Positions 54,901 through 63,672 of a stretch of 64,000 nucleotides of DNA are shown here, one piece after another. The DNA lies in assembly GCF_019655855.1 (NCBI RefSeq), contig NZ_BPFX01000034.1:13580-77579 (forward strand), read 5' to 3'. The notes beneath the pieces are model-generated. The model did no database searches and was not told the origin of the DNA. It was given only the letters and a program-made list of their open reading frames with translations. A program made the position numbers and the translations under genes. Origin of the DNA: Pseudomonas paralcaligenes. Its GTDB lineage: Bacteria > Pseudomonadota > Gammaproteobacteria > Pseudomonadales > Pseudomonadaceae. Position 1 is the stretch's first letter; every line of letters begins with the position of its first letter.

Positions 54901-55704
54901 GGCCACCTGGCGCTGCCCAAGGAACACGAGGCGATCCGCTTCCGCGACATCCAGGCACAGCCGCGCAAGATCATCTCCAGCCCGACCTGGTCCGGCCTGG
55001 AAGACGAGCACGTCAGCTACAACGCCGGCTACACCAACGTCCATGAGCTGATCCCGTGGCGCACCCTGACCGGCCGCCAGCAGTTCTACCAGGACCACCC
55101 CTGGATGCTCGCCTTCGGCGAGGGCCTGATGAGCTACCGGCCGCCGATCAACACCCGTTCGACCGGCTACGTGCAGGGCAAGATGCCCAACGGCAACCCG
55201 GAGATCTGCCTGAACTGGATCACCCCGCACCAGAAGTGGGGCATCCACAGCACCTACACCGACAACCTGATCATGCTCACCCTGAGCCGTGGCGGGCCGA
55301 TCGTGTGGATGAGCGAGATCGACGCCAGGAAGGTCGGCATCGAGGACAACGACTGGATCGAGTGCTTCAACGCCAACGGTGCGCTGACCGCCCGCGCGGT
55401 GGTCAGCCAGCGGGTCAAGGAGGGCATGGTGATGATGTACCACGCCCAGGAACGCATCGTGAACGTGCCCGGCGCGGAGAGCACCGGGACCCGTGGCGGC
55501 CACCACAACTCGGTGACCCGGGTGGTGCTCAAGCCCACCCACATGATCGGCGGCTACGCCCAGCTGGCCTACGGCTTCAACTACTACGGCACCGTGGGCT
55601 GCAACCGCGACGAATTCGTGGTGGTGCGAAAAATGAGCAAGGTGGACTGGCTGGACGGCCCCAATGGCAACGACTTGCCGCAACCGCTGCCGCAGGACAT
55701 TTGA
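51952..55704 (+). CDS. narG: Respiratory nitrate reductase alpha subunit
   Basis: 1250 aa, bis-MGD molybdoenzyme on the cytoplasmic face that reduces nitrate to nitrite. The FS0 [4Fe-4S] ligands are H50, C54, C58 and C93 (STHGVNCTGSCSW, PRGCPRG), one His and three Cys as in E. coli NarG. The Mo-coordinating Asp lies in FYDWYCDLPPASP (about residue 223). The N-terminus carries the RR-free tail expected of a non-exported subunit matured by NarJ. Full family length; no frameshift. Confidence 0.97.
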   Translation: MSHILDQLRFFNRKQGEFADGHGETRKESRDWENVYRARWQYDKIVRSTHGVNCTGSCSWKIYVKNGLITWETQQTDYPRTRNDLPNHEPRGCPRGASYSWYIYSANRLKYPKVRKPLLKLWRDARRTLAPVEAWASIVEDPAKAQSYKSKRGMGGFIRSSWREVNEIIAAANVYTVKQYGPDRVVGFSPIPAMSMVSYAAGSRYLSLIGGVCLSFYDWYCDLPPASPQVWGEQTDVPESADWYNSNYIIAWGSNVPQTRTPDAHFFTEVRYKGTKTVAITPDYAEVAKLTDLWLNPKQGTDAALAQAFAHVIFKEFHLENPSAYFTDYAKRYTDLPMLVLLDEKDGSYRADRFLRASDLDGELGQDNNPEWKTIAVDAGGELVSPLGSIGYRWGEKGKWNIEAREGGEGRAVDLKLSQLDSGEVAEVAFPYFGGQAHEHFAHAPGEEIQLRRVPVRTLVLADGSQARVASVFDLMAANLGIDRGLGGANVANHYDDDRVPGTPAWQERITGVSREKAIQIAREFADNADKTKGRSMIIVGAAMNHWYHMDMNYRGLINMLMLCGCVGQTGGGWAHYVGQEKLRPQCGWLPLAFGLDWHRPSRQMNGTSFFYNHSSQWRHEKMSIHEVLSPLADKAAYPEHMLDYNIRAERAGWLPSAPQLNRNPLQITRDAAVAGLEPKDYVVRSLAEGTLRFACEQPDNPVNFPRNMFIWRSNLLGSSGKGHEYMLKYLLGTRNGVMNPDLGQRGGFKPQEAEWQDEGAIGKLDLVTTLDFRMSSTCVYSDIVLPTATWYEKDDMNTSDMHPFIHPLSAAIDPAWEARSDWEIYKGIAKAFSEMAEGHLGVEKDLVTVPLLHDTPGELAQPFGGSDWKTAGQAPQPGLNCPNITVVERDYPNTYKKFTSLGPLLDTLGNGGKGINWNTKHEVEFLGELNYTVREEGVSQGRPKIESAIDAAEVILSLAPETNGHVAVKAWAALSEFTGRDHGHLALPKEHEAIRFRDIQAQPRKIISSPTWSGLEDEHVSYNAGYTNVHELIPWRTLTGRQQFYQDHPWMLAFGEGLMSYRPPINTRSTGYVQGKMPNGNPEICLNWITPHQKWGIHSTYTDNLIMLTLSRGGPIVWMSEIDARKVGIEDNDWIECFNANGALTARAVVSQRVKEGMVMMYHAQERIVNVPGAESTGTRGGHHNSVTRVVLKPTHMIGGYAQLAYGFNYYGTVGCNRDEFVVVRKMSKVDWLDGPNGNDLPQPLPQDI

Positions 55705-55715
55705 GGATTACTGCC

Positions 55716-57254
55716 ATGAAAATTCGTTCACAAGTGGGCATGGTGCTGAACCTGGACAAGTGCATCGGTTGCCATACCTGCTCGATCACCTGCAAGAACG
55801 TCTGGACCAGCCGCGAAGGCATGGAATACGCCTGGTTCAACAACGTCGAGACCAAGCCCGGCATCGGCTACCCCAAGGAGTGGGAGAACCAGGACAAGTG
55901 GAAGGGCGGCTGGGTGCGCAACCCGGACGGCTCGATCAACCCGCGCATCGGCGGCAAGTTCCGCGTGCTGGCGAACATCTTCTCCAACCCCGACCTGCCG
56001 AGCATCGATGACTACTACGAGCCGTTCGACTTCGACTACCAGCACCTGCACACCGCGCCGCTGGGCGAGCACCAGCCGGTGGCACGGCCGCGCTCGGCCA
56101 TCTCCGGCAAGCGCATGGAGAAGATCGAATGGGGCCCCAACTGGGAGGAAATCCTCGGCACCGAGTTCGCCAAGCGGCGCAAGGACAAGAACTTCGACCA
56201 GGTGCAGGCCGACATCTACGGCGAGTACGAGAACACCTTCATGATGTACCTGCCGCGCCTGTGCGAGCACTGCCTCAACCCGGCGTGCGCGGCCTCCTGC
56301 CCGAGCGGCGCGATCTACAAGCGCGAGGAGGACGGCATCGTCCTCATCGACCAGGAGAAGTGCCGTGGCTGGCGCATGTGCATCAGCGGCTGCCCGTACA
56401 AGAAGATCTACTTCAACTGGAAGAGCGGCAAGTCCGAGAAGTGCATCTTCTGCTACCCGCGCATCGAGGCCGGCCTGCCCACCGTGTGCTCGGAAACCTG
56501 CGTCGGGCGCATCCGCTACCTGGGCGTGCTGCTGTATGACGCCGACCGCATCCACGAGGTGGCCAGCACGCCGAGCGAGCAGGACCTGTACCAGAAGCAG
56601 CTGGAAATCTTCCTCGACCCCAACGACCCGAAGGTGATCGAGCAGGCGCTGGCCGACGGCGTGCCGCTGTCGGTAATCGAGTCCGCGCAGAAATCGCCGG
56701 TGTACAAGCTGGCGGTGGACTGGCAGCTGGCCCTGCCGCTGCACCCGGAATACCGCACCCTGCCGATGGTCTGGTACGTGCCGCCGCTGTCGCCGATCCA
56801 GAACGCCGCCGCCAAGGGCGCCGTGAGCATGGACGGCGTGCTGCCGGACGTGGACAGCCTGCGCATTCCCGTGCGCTACCTGGCCAACCTGCTCACCGCC
56901 GGCGACGAGCAGCCGGTCAAGCTGGCGCTCAAGCGCCTGCTGGCGATGCGCGCCTACAAGCGCGCGGAACAGGTCGATGGCGTGCAGGACCTGCAGGTCC
57001 TGGCATCGGTGGGGCTGTCGGTGGCCCAGTGCGAGGACATGTACCGCTACCTGGCCATCGCCAACTACGAGGACCGCTTCGTCATCCCTTCCGCGCACCG
57101 CGAGGAGGCGATGAGCGATGCCTTCGCCGAGCGTTCCGGGTGCGGCTTCAGCTTCGGCAGCGGCTGCAGCGGCGCCTCGGACATCAACATGTTCGGGGCG
57201 AAGAAGGCCAATCGCCGCGATGTACTCAAGACCGTGCAGATCTGGGAGGACTGA
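55716..57254 (+). CDS. narH: Respiratory nitrate reductase beta subunit
   Basis: 512 aa. Carries four iron-sulfur clusters in Cys groups: CIGCHTCSITC (residues 16-26), CEHCLNPACAASCP, CRGWRMCISGCPY (a Trp in place of one Cys, as in NarH, gives the [3Fe-4S] cluster) and CIFCYPRIEAG with CSETCVGRIRY. It moves electrons from NarI hemes to NarG. A Gly/Cys-rich C-terminal stretch (GCGFSFGSGCSG) is also present. 11 bases after narG. Confidence 0.97.
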   Translation: MKIRSQVGMVLNLDKCIGCHTCSITCKNVWTSREGMEYAWFNNVETKPGIGYPKEWENQDKWKGGWVRNPDGSINPRIGGKFRVLANIFSNPDLPSIDDYYEPFDFDYQHLHTAPLGEHQPVARPRSAISGKRMEKIEWGPNWEEILGTEFAKRRKDKNFDQVQADIYGEYENTFMMYLPRLCEHCLNPACAASCPSGAIYKREEDGIVLIDQEKCRGWRMCISGCPYKKIYFNWKSGKSEKCIFCYPRIEAGLPTVCSETCVGRIRYLGVLLYDADRIHEVASTPSEQDLYQKQLEIFLDPNDPKVIEQALADGVPLSVIESAQKSPVYKLAVDWQLALPLHPEYRTLPMVWYVPPLSPIQNAAAKGAVSMDGVLPDVDSLRIPVRYLANLLTAGDEQPVKLALKRLLAMRAYKRAEQVDGVQDLQVLASVGLSVAQCEDMYRYLAIANYEDRFVIPSAHREEAMSDAFAERSGCGFSFGSGCSGASDINMFGAKKANRRDVLKTVQIWED

Positions 57255-57257
57255 ACC

Positions 57258-58013
57258 ATGCGGATTCTCAAGGTGATCTCCCTGTTGCTGGACTATCCCG
57301 ACGAGGCGCTGCAAGGCGCCCACGCGGAGCTGGAGGCTGCGCTCGGTGGCGCCCGCGAGATCAGCCCCGACCAGCGGGGCGCGCTGCTGCGCCTGCTCGA
57401 CGAGCTGGCCCGGGAAGAGCTGATGGACGCCCAGGAACGCTACACCGAGCTGTTCGACCGGGGCCGCGCGCTGTCGCTGCTGCTGTTCGAGCACGTGCAT
57501 GGCGAATCCCGCGACCGTGGCCAGGCCATGGTCGACCTGATGGCCCAGTACGAGGCTGCTGGCTTCGCCATCGGCGTGCGCGAACTGCCCGACTACATCC
57601 CGCTGTACCTGGAATACCTGGCCAGCCGCGAGCAGATCGAGGCGCGCGAGGGCCTGGCCGACGTGGCGCACCTGCTGGCCCTGCTGGCGGCGCGCCTGGA
57701 GGAACGCGAGAGCCCCTATTCGGCGTGCTTCCGCGCACTGCTGCAGATCGCCGGCGAGCAGCCGGCGAGCGCGGTGGCCGAGGTACGCGAACAGGTGGCC
57801 GGCGAGCCACGCGACGACAGCCTGGAGGCGCTCGACAAGCTGTGGGAGGAGGAGGCCGTGGACTTCCTCAAGGCCGAGCAGCAGGAGCGCTGCCCGAGCC
57901 AGGCCGCGCGGCCGGGCAAGGCTCGCGAAGAAGTACCGGTGCCGGTGCACTGGATCGATTTCAAGCAGGATGGGCCGGCCGCCGCGCCGGCTCGGGAGGT
58001 GCGCAATGGCTAA
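57258..58013 (+). CDS. narJ: Nitrate reductase maturation chaperone
   Basis: 251 aa, TorD/NarJ-like all-helical chaperone that binds apo-NarG and helps insert Mo cofactor and FS0 before membrane attachment. Typical blocks: LLLDYPDE, ERYTELFDRGRALSLLLFEHVHGESRDRG split across the core helices, and ELPDYIPLYLEYLA. Three bases after narH; the last codons overlap narI by 8 bases. Confidence 0.95.
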   Translation: MRILKVISLLLDYPDEALQGAHAELEAALGGAREISPDQRGALLRLLDELAREELMDAQERYTELFDRGRALSLLLFEHVHGESRDRGQAMVDLMAQYEAAGFAIGVRELPDYIPLYLEYLASREQIEAREGLADVAHLLALLAARLEERESPYSACFRALLQIAGEQPASAVAEVREQVAGEPRDDSLEALDKLWEEEAVDFLKAEQQERCPSQAARPGKAREEVPVPVHWIDFKQDGPAAAPAREVRNG

Positions 58014-58701
58014 CCTGAATCTACTCGCCTTCGGCGTGTATCCCTACATCGCCCTGGCGGTCTGCGTGATCGGCAGCTGGGCGCGTTTCGACCTGTCGCA
58101 GTACAGCTGGAAGGCCGGATCGAGCCAGATCTTCAACCGCACGCCGGCCGAGCACCGCTACATGCGCATCGCCAGCAACCTGTTCCATGTCGGCGTGCTG
58201 TTCGTCCTGGCCGGCCACTTCGTCGGCCTGCTGACGCCCGCGTCGATCTACCACCATGCGATCTCCACCGAAAACAAGCAGCTGCTGGCGATGGTCTCCG
58301 GCGGTTTCTTCGGCGGCCTGTGCCTGATCGGCCTGCTGATGCTGCTCTACCGACGCCTGAGCGACGCGCGGGTGCGCGCCAGTTCCAGCTGTTCGGACGT
58401 GCTGGTGCTGCTGGTGCTGCTGGTGCAGCTGCTGCTCGGCCTGGGCACCATCTACGCCTCCACCCACCACATGGACGGTTCGGTGATGGTGATGCTGGCC
58501 GACTGGGCGCAGTACACCGTGACCCTGCAGCCGCAGCTGGCCGCCGCCGCGATAGCGCCGGTGAGCCCGGTGTACAAGCTGCACGTGTTCCTCGGCCTGA
58601 GCCTGTTCGTGCTGTTCCCCTTCACCCGCCTGGTGCACATCGTCAGCGCGCCGGTCTGGTACCTGGGCCGGCGCTACCAGATCGTGCGGCAGAAGGCCTG
58701 A
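58006..58701 (+). CDS. narI: Respiratory nitrate reductase gamma subunit (cytochrome b)
   Basis: 231 aa, five TM helices. Four His ligate two b hemes: SNLFHVGVLFVLAGHFVG gives two, and YKLHVFLGLSLF with TRLVHIVSAP gives two more. It oxidises quinol at the periplasmic side and anchors NarGH. ATG 58006 overlaps narJ by 8 bases. A REP pair follows the stop. Confidence 0.96.
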   Translation: MANLNLLAFGVYPYIALAVCVIGSWARFDLSQYSWKAGSSQIFNRTPAEHRYMRIASNLFHVGVLFVLAGHFVGLLTPASIYHHAISTENKQLLAMVSGGFFGGLCLIGLLMLLYRRLSDARVRASSSCSDVLVLLVLLVQLLLGLGTIYASTHHMDGSVMVMLADWAQYTVTLQPQLAAAAIAPVSPVYKLHVFLGLSLFVLFPFTRLVHIVSAPVWYLGRRYQIVRQKA

Positions 58702-58738
58702 GGCCAGACCTGCAGGCTCTGACCTGTGGGAATGGACC

Positions 58739-58822
58739 TGTGGGAGCGGACTTGTCCGCGAGCTTTTCACCCGGAATTACGCGTAGGCGGAAGGCAAAAC
58801 TCGCGGCCAAGGCCGCTCCCAC
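58739..58822. repeat. REP pair (copy 7)
   Basis: TGTGGGAGCGGACTTGTCCG at the left and GGCCAAGGCCGCTCCCAC at the right. A partial extra unit (CTGTGGGAATGG) directly precedes it. It separates narI from the PPIase gene and could end or attenuate the nar transcript. Confidence 0.82.
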
Positions 58823-58897
58823 GGTGGTTGCCGGGAATAGCTGGGTTCTGCCCAAGGGCCAATGGATTTATCAACGACTGATCGAGGAGATCCCATC

Positions 58898-59869
58898 ATG
58901 GGTTGTGGATGCGGTGGTAACGGAAACGGTGGCGGCTGCAGCGGTGGCCAGCCGAGAGTGGAAGTCCCGGCCAATGCGCCGGTGGTGCAGGAAGTGGTGC
59001 CCGACTCGCGGCCCAGCGCCGACGAGCCGGAGGCCGATGAAGGCGAAGAGGGCGAGCCAGCCCCCGAGCTGATCGCCAGCAGCGAGCAGGAATGGCCGCG
59101 GATCAAGGTGAACGGCCTGCCCATCGCGGTGGAGGCGATCGCCCAGGAGCTGCAGTACCACCCGGCGGCGAGCCGCCGCGAGGCGGTGTTCCTCGCTGGC
59201 CAGGCGCTGGTGATCCGCGAGCTGCTGCAGCAGCGGGCGGCCGCGCTGGGCCTGCAGGTGCGCGCCGCCGGCGGCGAGAGCGAGGAGGAGGCGCTGACCC
59301 GCACCCTGATCGAACTCGAAGTGCCGTTGCCACGGGCCGACGAGGACACCTGCCGACGCTACTACGAGCGCAACCTGGCGCGCTTCGCCAGCGCGCCGCT
59401 GCTGGCGGCGCGGCATATCCTGCTGGGCTGTCCGGCCGACGACGCTGAGGCACGCAGCCTGGCCTGGGAGCGTGCCGAGGCGCTGATCGCCGAGCTGCGT
59501 GGCGAGCCCGGGCGCTTCGCCGAGCTGGCGCTGGCCCATTCGGCCTGCCCGTCGAAGGAGCAGGGTGGTTCGCTGGGGCAGATCAGCCAGGGCCAAACCG
59601 TGCCCGAGTTCGAGCGCCAGCTGTTGCGCCTGCCGCTGGGTCTGGCCACGCAGCCGCTGGAGAGCCGCTACGGCTTCCACGTGGTGCAGGTGGACCTGCG
59701 CATCGAGGGCCGGCAACTGCCGTTCGAGACGGTGGTCGGGGCGATCCGCGCCGAACTGGACCAGCGGGTCTGGCAGGTGGCGGTGGCCCAGTACCTGAAG
59801 AACTTGGTGGGCGAGGCGGACATCCAGGGCATCGTCCTGGAAGGCGCCGACTCGCCGTTGCTGCAGTAG
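58898..59869 (+). CDS. NifM/PpiC-type peptidyl-prolyl isomerase of the nar cluster
   Basis: 323 aa. The N-terminus [17 protein letters not shown] is an unusual Gly/Cys tract, then an acidic Pro/Glu linker (about 20-65), a SurA_N-like helical part, and a parvulin domain (about 180-285; [53 protein letters not shown]). No signal peptide. The same gene sits between narI and moaA1 in P. aeruginosa; a role in folding or maturing NarGH is inferred. ATG 58898 with GAGGAG upstream. Confidence 0.88.
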   Translation: MGCGCGGNGNGGGCSGGQPRVEVPANAPVVQEVVPDSRPSADEPEADEGEEGEPAPELIASSEQEWPRIKVNGLPIAVEAIAQELQYHPAASRREAVFLAGQALVIRELLQQRAAALGLQVRAAGGESEEEALTRTLIELEVPLPRADEDTCRRYYERNLARFASAPLLAARHILLGCPADDAEARSLAWERAEALIAELRGEPGRFAELALAHSACPSKEQGGSLGQISQGQTVPEFERQLLRLPLGLATQPLESRYGFHVVQVDLRIEGRQLPFETVVGAIRAELDQRVWQVAVAQYLKNLVGEADIQGIVLEGADSPLLQ

Positions 59870-59886
59870 CCCGGATGCCATCCGGG
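59870..59886. repeat. Small hairpin after the PPIase gene
   Basis: CCCGGAT-GCC-ATCCGGG (wider context GTAGCCCGGATGCC), a common Pseudomonas intergenic palindrome immediately after the stop codon. Confidence 0.6.
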
Positions 59887-59945
59887 ACGATCGGCGCCGA
59901 ACCGCCTGGGCGGCGTCCGGGTTATGTGAACTGGACGGGATGATG

Positions 59946-60935
59946 ATGGACGCACAACTGCAGGACGGCTTCGGTCGCACCATCGACTACCTGCGCCTGT
60001 CGGTCACCGACCGCTGCGACTTCCGCTGCATCTACTGCATGGCCGAGGACATGACCTTCCTGCCGCGCCAGCAGGTGCTGACCCTGGAGGAGCTGGAGCG
60101 GGTGGCGCGGCTGTTCGTGGCCAACGGGACGAAGAAGATCCGTCTGACCGGCGGCGAGCCGCTGGTGCGCCCCGGCGTGGTCGGCCTGTGCGAGCGCATC
60201 GCCGCGCTGCCGGGGCTGCGCGAGCTGGTGATGACCACCAACGGCTCGCAGCTGGACAAACTGGCACGGCCCCTGGCCGAGGCCGGCGTGCGCCGCCTCA
60301 ACATCAGCCTGGACAGCCTGCGTCCCGAGCGCTTCCGCGCCATCACCCGCACCGGCGAGCTGGTCCGGGTGCTGGACGGCATCGCGGCGGCGCAGGCGGC
60401 CGGCTTCGCCAGCGTCAAGCTGAACACCGTGGTGATGCACGGGCGCAACGCCGACGAAGTGCTGGACCTGGTCGAATTCGCCGCCCGGCGTGGCCTGGAT
60501 ATCAGCTTCATCGAGGAGATGCCGCTGGGCCAGGTCGGCCGCGAGCGCGGCGAGAGCTACTGCTCCAGCGACTGGGTGCGCGAACGCATCGGCGAGCGTT
60601 TCGCCCTGCTCGACAGCGCCGAGCAGAGCGGCGGGCCGGCGCGCTACCTGCGCCTGATCGACTTCCCCGGCACGCGCATCGGCCTCATATCGCCGCACAG
60701 TCACAACTTCTGCGCCACCTGCAACCGGGTGCGGCTGACCGCCGAGGGGCGCCTGCTGCTGTGCCTCGGTCACGAGCACTCGGTGGACCTGCGCGCGCTA
60801 CTGCGTCGCCACCCGGGCAACGACGAACCGCTGCTGGCGGCCATCCGCGCGGCGCTGCCGCGCAAGCCGCTGCGCCATGAATTCGCCGTCGGCGATGTGC
60901 AGATCCTGCGCTTCATGAACGCCACCGGCGGCTGA
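59946..60935 (+). CDS. moaA: GTP 3',8-cyclase (MoaA1), first step of molybdopterin synthesis
   Basis: 329 aa, radical SAM enzyme. N-terminal cluster CDFRCIYC (CX3CX2C), SAM-binding [10 protein letters not shown], and the C-terminal second cluster in [20 protein letters not shown] (CX2CX13C) that binds GTP. The C-terminus ends in Gly-Gly, as required by MoaA. Three consecutive ATGs (59940, 59943, 59946) make the start uncertain by two codons; 59946 gives the length I recall for P. aeruginosa MoaA1. Together with MoaC, D, E, B and MoeA the pathway is almost complete within the window. Confidence 0.95.
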   Translation: MDAQLQDGFGRTIDYLRLSVTDRCDFRCIYCMAEDMTFLPRQQVLTLEELERVARLFVANGTKKIRLTGGEPLVRPGVVGLCERIAALPGLRELVMTTNGSQLDKLARPLAEAGVRRLNISLDSLRPERFRAITRTGELVRVLDGIAAAQAAGFASVKLNTVVMHGRNADEVLDLVEFAARRGLDISFIEEMPLGQVGRERGESYCSSDWVRERIGERFALLDSAEQSGGPARYLRLIDFPGTRIGLISPHSHNFCATCNRVRLTAEGRLLLCLGHEHSVDLRALLRRHPGNDEPLLAAIRAALPRKPLRHEFAVGDVQILRFMNATGG

Positions 60936-60973
60936 CGCCCGTTCCTCCCTCCAGCCTGGTCGCCAGGCGGGTT

Positions 60974-61020
60974 GCCACGCTTGCCGACGGACAGGGTCGT
61001 CTGTCGCGGGCGTGGCTTTT
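60974..61020 (+). terminator. Terminator after moaA
   Basis: GCCACGC (60974-60980) pairs with GCGTGGC (61010-61016), with an inner GACAG / CTGTC pairing, followed by TTTT. Between this and the insertion element (61021-61170) no gene is seen. Confidence 0.65.
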
Positions 61021-61154
61021 GGGGGGCTATGTTCCCGTGATGTGTTGCACGTAGCCGTAGCCATAGAAGCAGGAGCCCAGTCCGCGGTCGCGGCAGGTAA
61101 AGCCGTCAAGCAACTCGGAGCTGGAGTCCCCGTCAGGAGGCCTTCTCTTTGGTT

Positions 61155-61170
61155 ACTTTCTCTTGGCCAA
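61155..61170. repeat. Left half of a hairpin split by the insertion sequence, with target duplicate
   Basis: ACTTTCTCTTG (61155-61165) followed by GCCAA (61166-61170). The matching halves, GCCAA (62440-62444) and CAAGAGAAAGT (62446-62456), lie on the other side of the insertion element. Rejoined, they form an 11-bp perfect stem with a short loop. Confidence 0.75.
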
Positions 61171-62439
61171 ATGTACAGACCGGACACATAGGTGACAGGT
61201 GTGCGCAGACATGGTTGACGGATTATGCACCGGCACCCGGCTCTCGCAGATCGATCTCCATCAGCTTGTGGTGAACGAAGAACACATGGAACAAGCCATC
61301 GGCTTCGTCGCTGGGACGAATCGCCACTGGTTGTCCGTGTAATGGATTGGAGGCCTTGAACTTCCTTCCTCGGAAGTTGATTTCACCGAACCACTTCACC
61401 TGCACCACGGTATCGTCAGGGCCGTATTCGATGTCGGGCAACCGTGTCGGATATGACCGAGGACTGGCCCGATAGCGGGTGCCGGGCATAGCCATCTGCA
61501 ATGCTTCGTGAGGGCGATGGTGGTTGTAGATGTGCCGCCAGTGATCGAAAGCCTCCTGGGCCTGCTGCTGCGTGTGGAAGCTGCGACCGTTGAGCACCTC
61601 TGCCTTCAAGGAGCGATGGAAGCGCTCGTCCTTGCCATTGGTCTGCGGGTGATAGGGACGACTGAAGCTAAGGCGAATCCCCAGGCGGATCAACCAGATA
61701 GCCAGCTCGGTCAGCTGCCCTGGCTGACGCGAAGCGCCCCAGGGTGAGCCATTGTCAGCATTGATCCGCACGGGCAGACATAGCGCTCGAAGATGGGGTG
61801 TAACTGTTCCTGGACAGTCCGGTAGCGCTGCTTCGCACAGGCCGGATACCCAAGCTGAAGCGAGAGTGATCATCCAGCACGGTCAAGGGATGACAGGCTC
61901 CCTCGGAGGCCTGGAAGTAGCCCTTGAAATCCATCTGCCAGAGGTCATTGGGCGCGGCGTGCTCGAAGCGCTGCCAGGCTTGTGCGGCCTCCGAGGCTTG
62001 AGAGTCGATCAACCCGTGGCGGTGCAGGATGTTGGTGATGGTGCTGGGCGCCAGGCTGGGATGTCCAAGGTCTTGCAGGCGCCGGCTCAACTTGCGCCCG
62101 CCCCAGCACGGATGCTGTAGACGAAATGCGATGACGGCGCTCTCCTGCTCCATAGGCGTCAAATGAGGACTGGTTGCAGGCCGCCGTGAACGATCACGCA
62201 ACCCTTCACGTCCATGCTGCTCATGGCGGGCCAGCCATTTGTAGGCCGTTTGTGGACTGATCCCGAACCGGCGACACAGCTCTCGCCGGTTTGCCCCTTC
62301 CTGCTGGGCCAGCAGGACGAACTCTTCTCGAAGGCTCATGGTGTCTTTTGTCTTCCAAGGCATGTGGGCTCGGTAGGGCTCTACCGAAGGTGTCAAACAT
62401 GTCCACGCACACCTGTCACCTATGTGTCCGATCTGTACA
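61171..62439 (-). mobile_element. IS481-family insertion sequence, about 1268 bp
   Basis: Terminal inverted repeats of 48 bp (61172-61219 and 62392-62439, starting TGTACAGA[C/T]CGGACACATAG) differ at only four positions. A 5-bp direct repeat GCCAA (61166-61170 and 62440-62444) is the likely target duplication; one end has an extra A. It contains one transposase frame with two frameshifts. The near-identical ends suggest a fairly recent insertion. Confidence 0.88.
61223..62363 (-). pseudogene. IS481-type transposase, broken by two single-base deletions
   Basis: Read on the minus strand: N-terminal HTH (RRELCRRFGISPQTAYKWLARH), then a DDE integrase core with D in DLWQMDFKGYF, D in VRINADNGSPW and E in GKDERFHRSLK. 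The reading frame changes twice. Around 61842 CGGCC probably derives from CGGGCC; around 61779 TATGTCTG from TATGGTCTG. With both bases restored the frame runs from ATG 62363 through CAKQRYRTVQEQLHPIFERY to the stop at 61223, about 380 aa, the normal family length. As written the product would stop before the second catalytic Asp, so it is inactive unless these are sequencing errors. Confidence 0.88.
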
Positions 62440-62547
62440 GCCAAGCAAGAGAAAGTGACTCGCCCGGGAGGGCGAAACCAGAAGTCACCAACTACTCGGT
62501 AATGAGCCTTAAATTGTGAGCATGAAACCAAAACTTTCATCCCCCAC

Positions 62548-63672
62548 CTAAACCGGCGGTTGCCGCTCCGCCTCAACCACCTGCCCCGGTGCAGGGTTCT
62601 CCATCCGATCCTCCCCCGACCCACTCCCCAGCGAAGCCCTGACCTGCGGCAGGCACCCCGGATAGTGGGCGCAGAGGAAATTCACCAGGTTCTCCCGCAC
62701 ATAGCAGCGCAGGTCCCAGTTGCGCGACGAGTCCGCCGAACTCACCAGCACCCGCAGCTGTACCGCCTTGTCGGTGGCGTCCACCAGCTGCAGCACGCTG
62801 ACCCGGCCGTCCCACAGGTGCCGCGCCTCCTCGCACAGGCGCGTGAGTTCCTGGCGCAGCGGCTCCAGCGGGGTGGAATAGTCGACCCAGAGGATCACCG
62901 CGCCGGTCAGCGACGAGGTGCTGCGGGTCCAGTTCTGGAACGGGTTCTCGATGAACCACTGCAGCGGCACCACCAGCCGGCGGTCGTCCCACACCCGCAC
63001 CACCACGTAGCTGCCGGTGATCTCCTCGATGCGCCCCCACTCGTTCTCGACGATCACCACGTCGTCCAGGCGGATCGGCTGGGTGAGGGCGATCTGCAGG
63101 CCCGCGATCAGGTTGCCCAGCACCGGCTTGGCGGCGAAGCCCACGGCCAGGCCGGCCAGCCCGGCGGAGGCCAGCAGGCTGGTGCCGAACTGGCGCGCGG
63201 CGGGGAAGGTCATGAGCATAGTGGAGACGCCGAAGATCACCACGAACACGCCGAGCGTGCGCACCAGCACCCGGGTCTGGGTCTGGATGCGGCGGGCGTG
63301 CAGGTTGTCGGCGATGTCCACCGGGTGGCGGGCGACGATGATCCGCTGAATCGCGTCGGTTGCCCGCAGGCCGAGCCAGGTGAACGCGGCGATCATCGCC
63401 AGCAGCACCAAGCGTCGCGCGCCGTCGATCATCAGCAGGTCGTCCGGCGCCGAGCCGAGCACCACCTGCACGCCGGACAGCGGCAGCAGCAGGCGCGCCG
63501 GGGCGCGGGCGCGCTGCAGCAGCACGCGGGCGACCGGCAGCGGGCGGGCCAGGCGTTCCAGCAGGCCGAGCAGCCAGCCGCAGGCCAGCATCAGCACCAG
63601 GGCGACCAGCAGCGCGACGGCGAGGGTGCGCAGTTCCGGCCAGGGCAGCAGGGCAAGCCAGTCGTCAGCCAT
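62548..63672 (-). CDS. MscS-family mechanosensitive channel
   Basis: 374 aa. Three to four N-terminal TM helices (about 15-36, 85-103, 132-155), then the pore-lining helix with its Gly/Ala pattern (LLASAGLAGLAVGFAAKPVLGN) typical of MscS TM3. The cytoplasmic beta domain follows (DVVIVENEWGRIEEITGSYVVVRVWDDRRLVVP split at the conserved Gly). A disordered Pro/Glu C-terminus ends the protein. Such channels release solutes on osmotic downshock. The start overlaps the upstream membrane-protein stop by 8 bases. Confidence 0.88.
   Translation of the reverse strand: MADDWLALLPWPELRTLAVALLVALVLMLACGWLLGLLERLARPLPVARVLLQRARAPARLLLPLSGVQVVLGSAPDDLLMIDGARRLVLLAMIAAFTWLGLRATDAIQRIIVARHPVDIADNLHARRIQTQTRVLVRTLGVFVVIFGVSTMLMTFPAARQFGTSLLASAGLAGLAVGFAAKPVLGNLIAGLQIALTQPIRLDDVVIVENEWGRIEEITGSYVVVRVWDDRRLVVPLQWFIENPFQNWTRSTSSLTGAVILWVDYSTPLEPLRQELTRLCEEARHLWDGRVSVLQLVDATDKAVQLRVLVSSADSSRNWDLRCYVRENLVNFLCAHYPGCLPQVRASLGSGSGEDRMENPAPGQVVEAERQPPV

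Noticed and set aside
60936..61170. tRNA or other RNA gene after moaA
   Set aside because: No cloverleaf or conserved RNA signature is visible; only a terminator-like hairpin and the split hairpin at the IS border.
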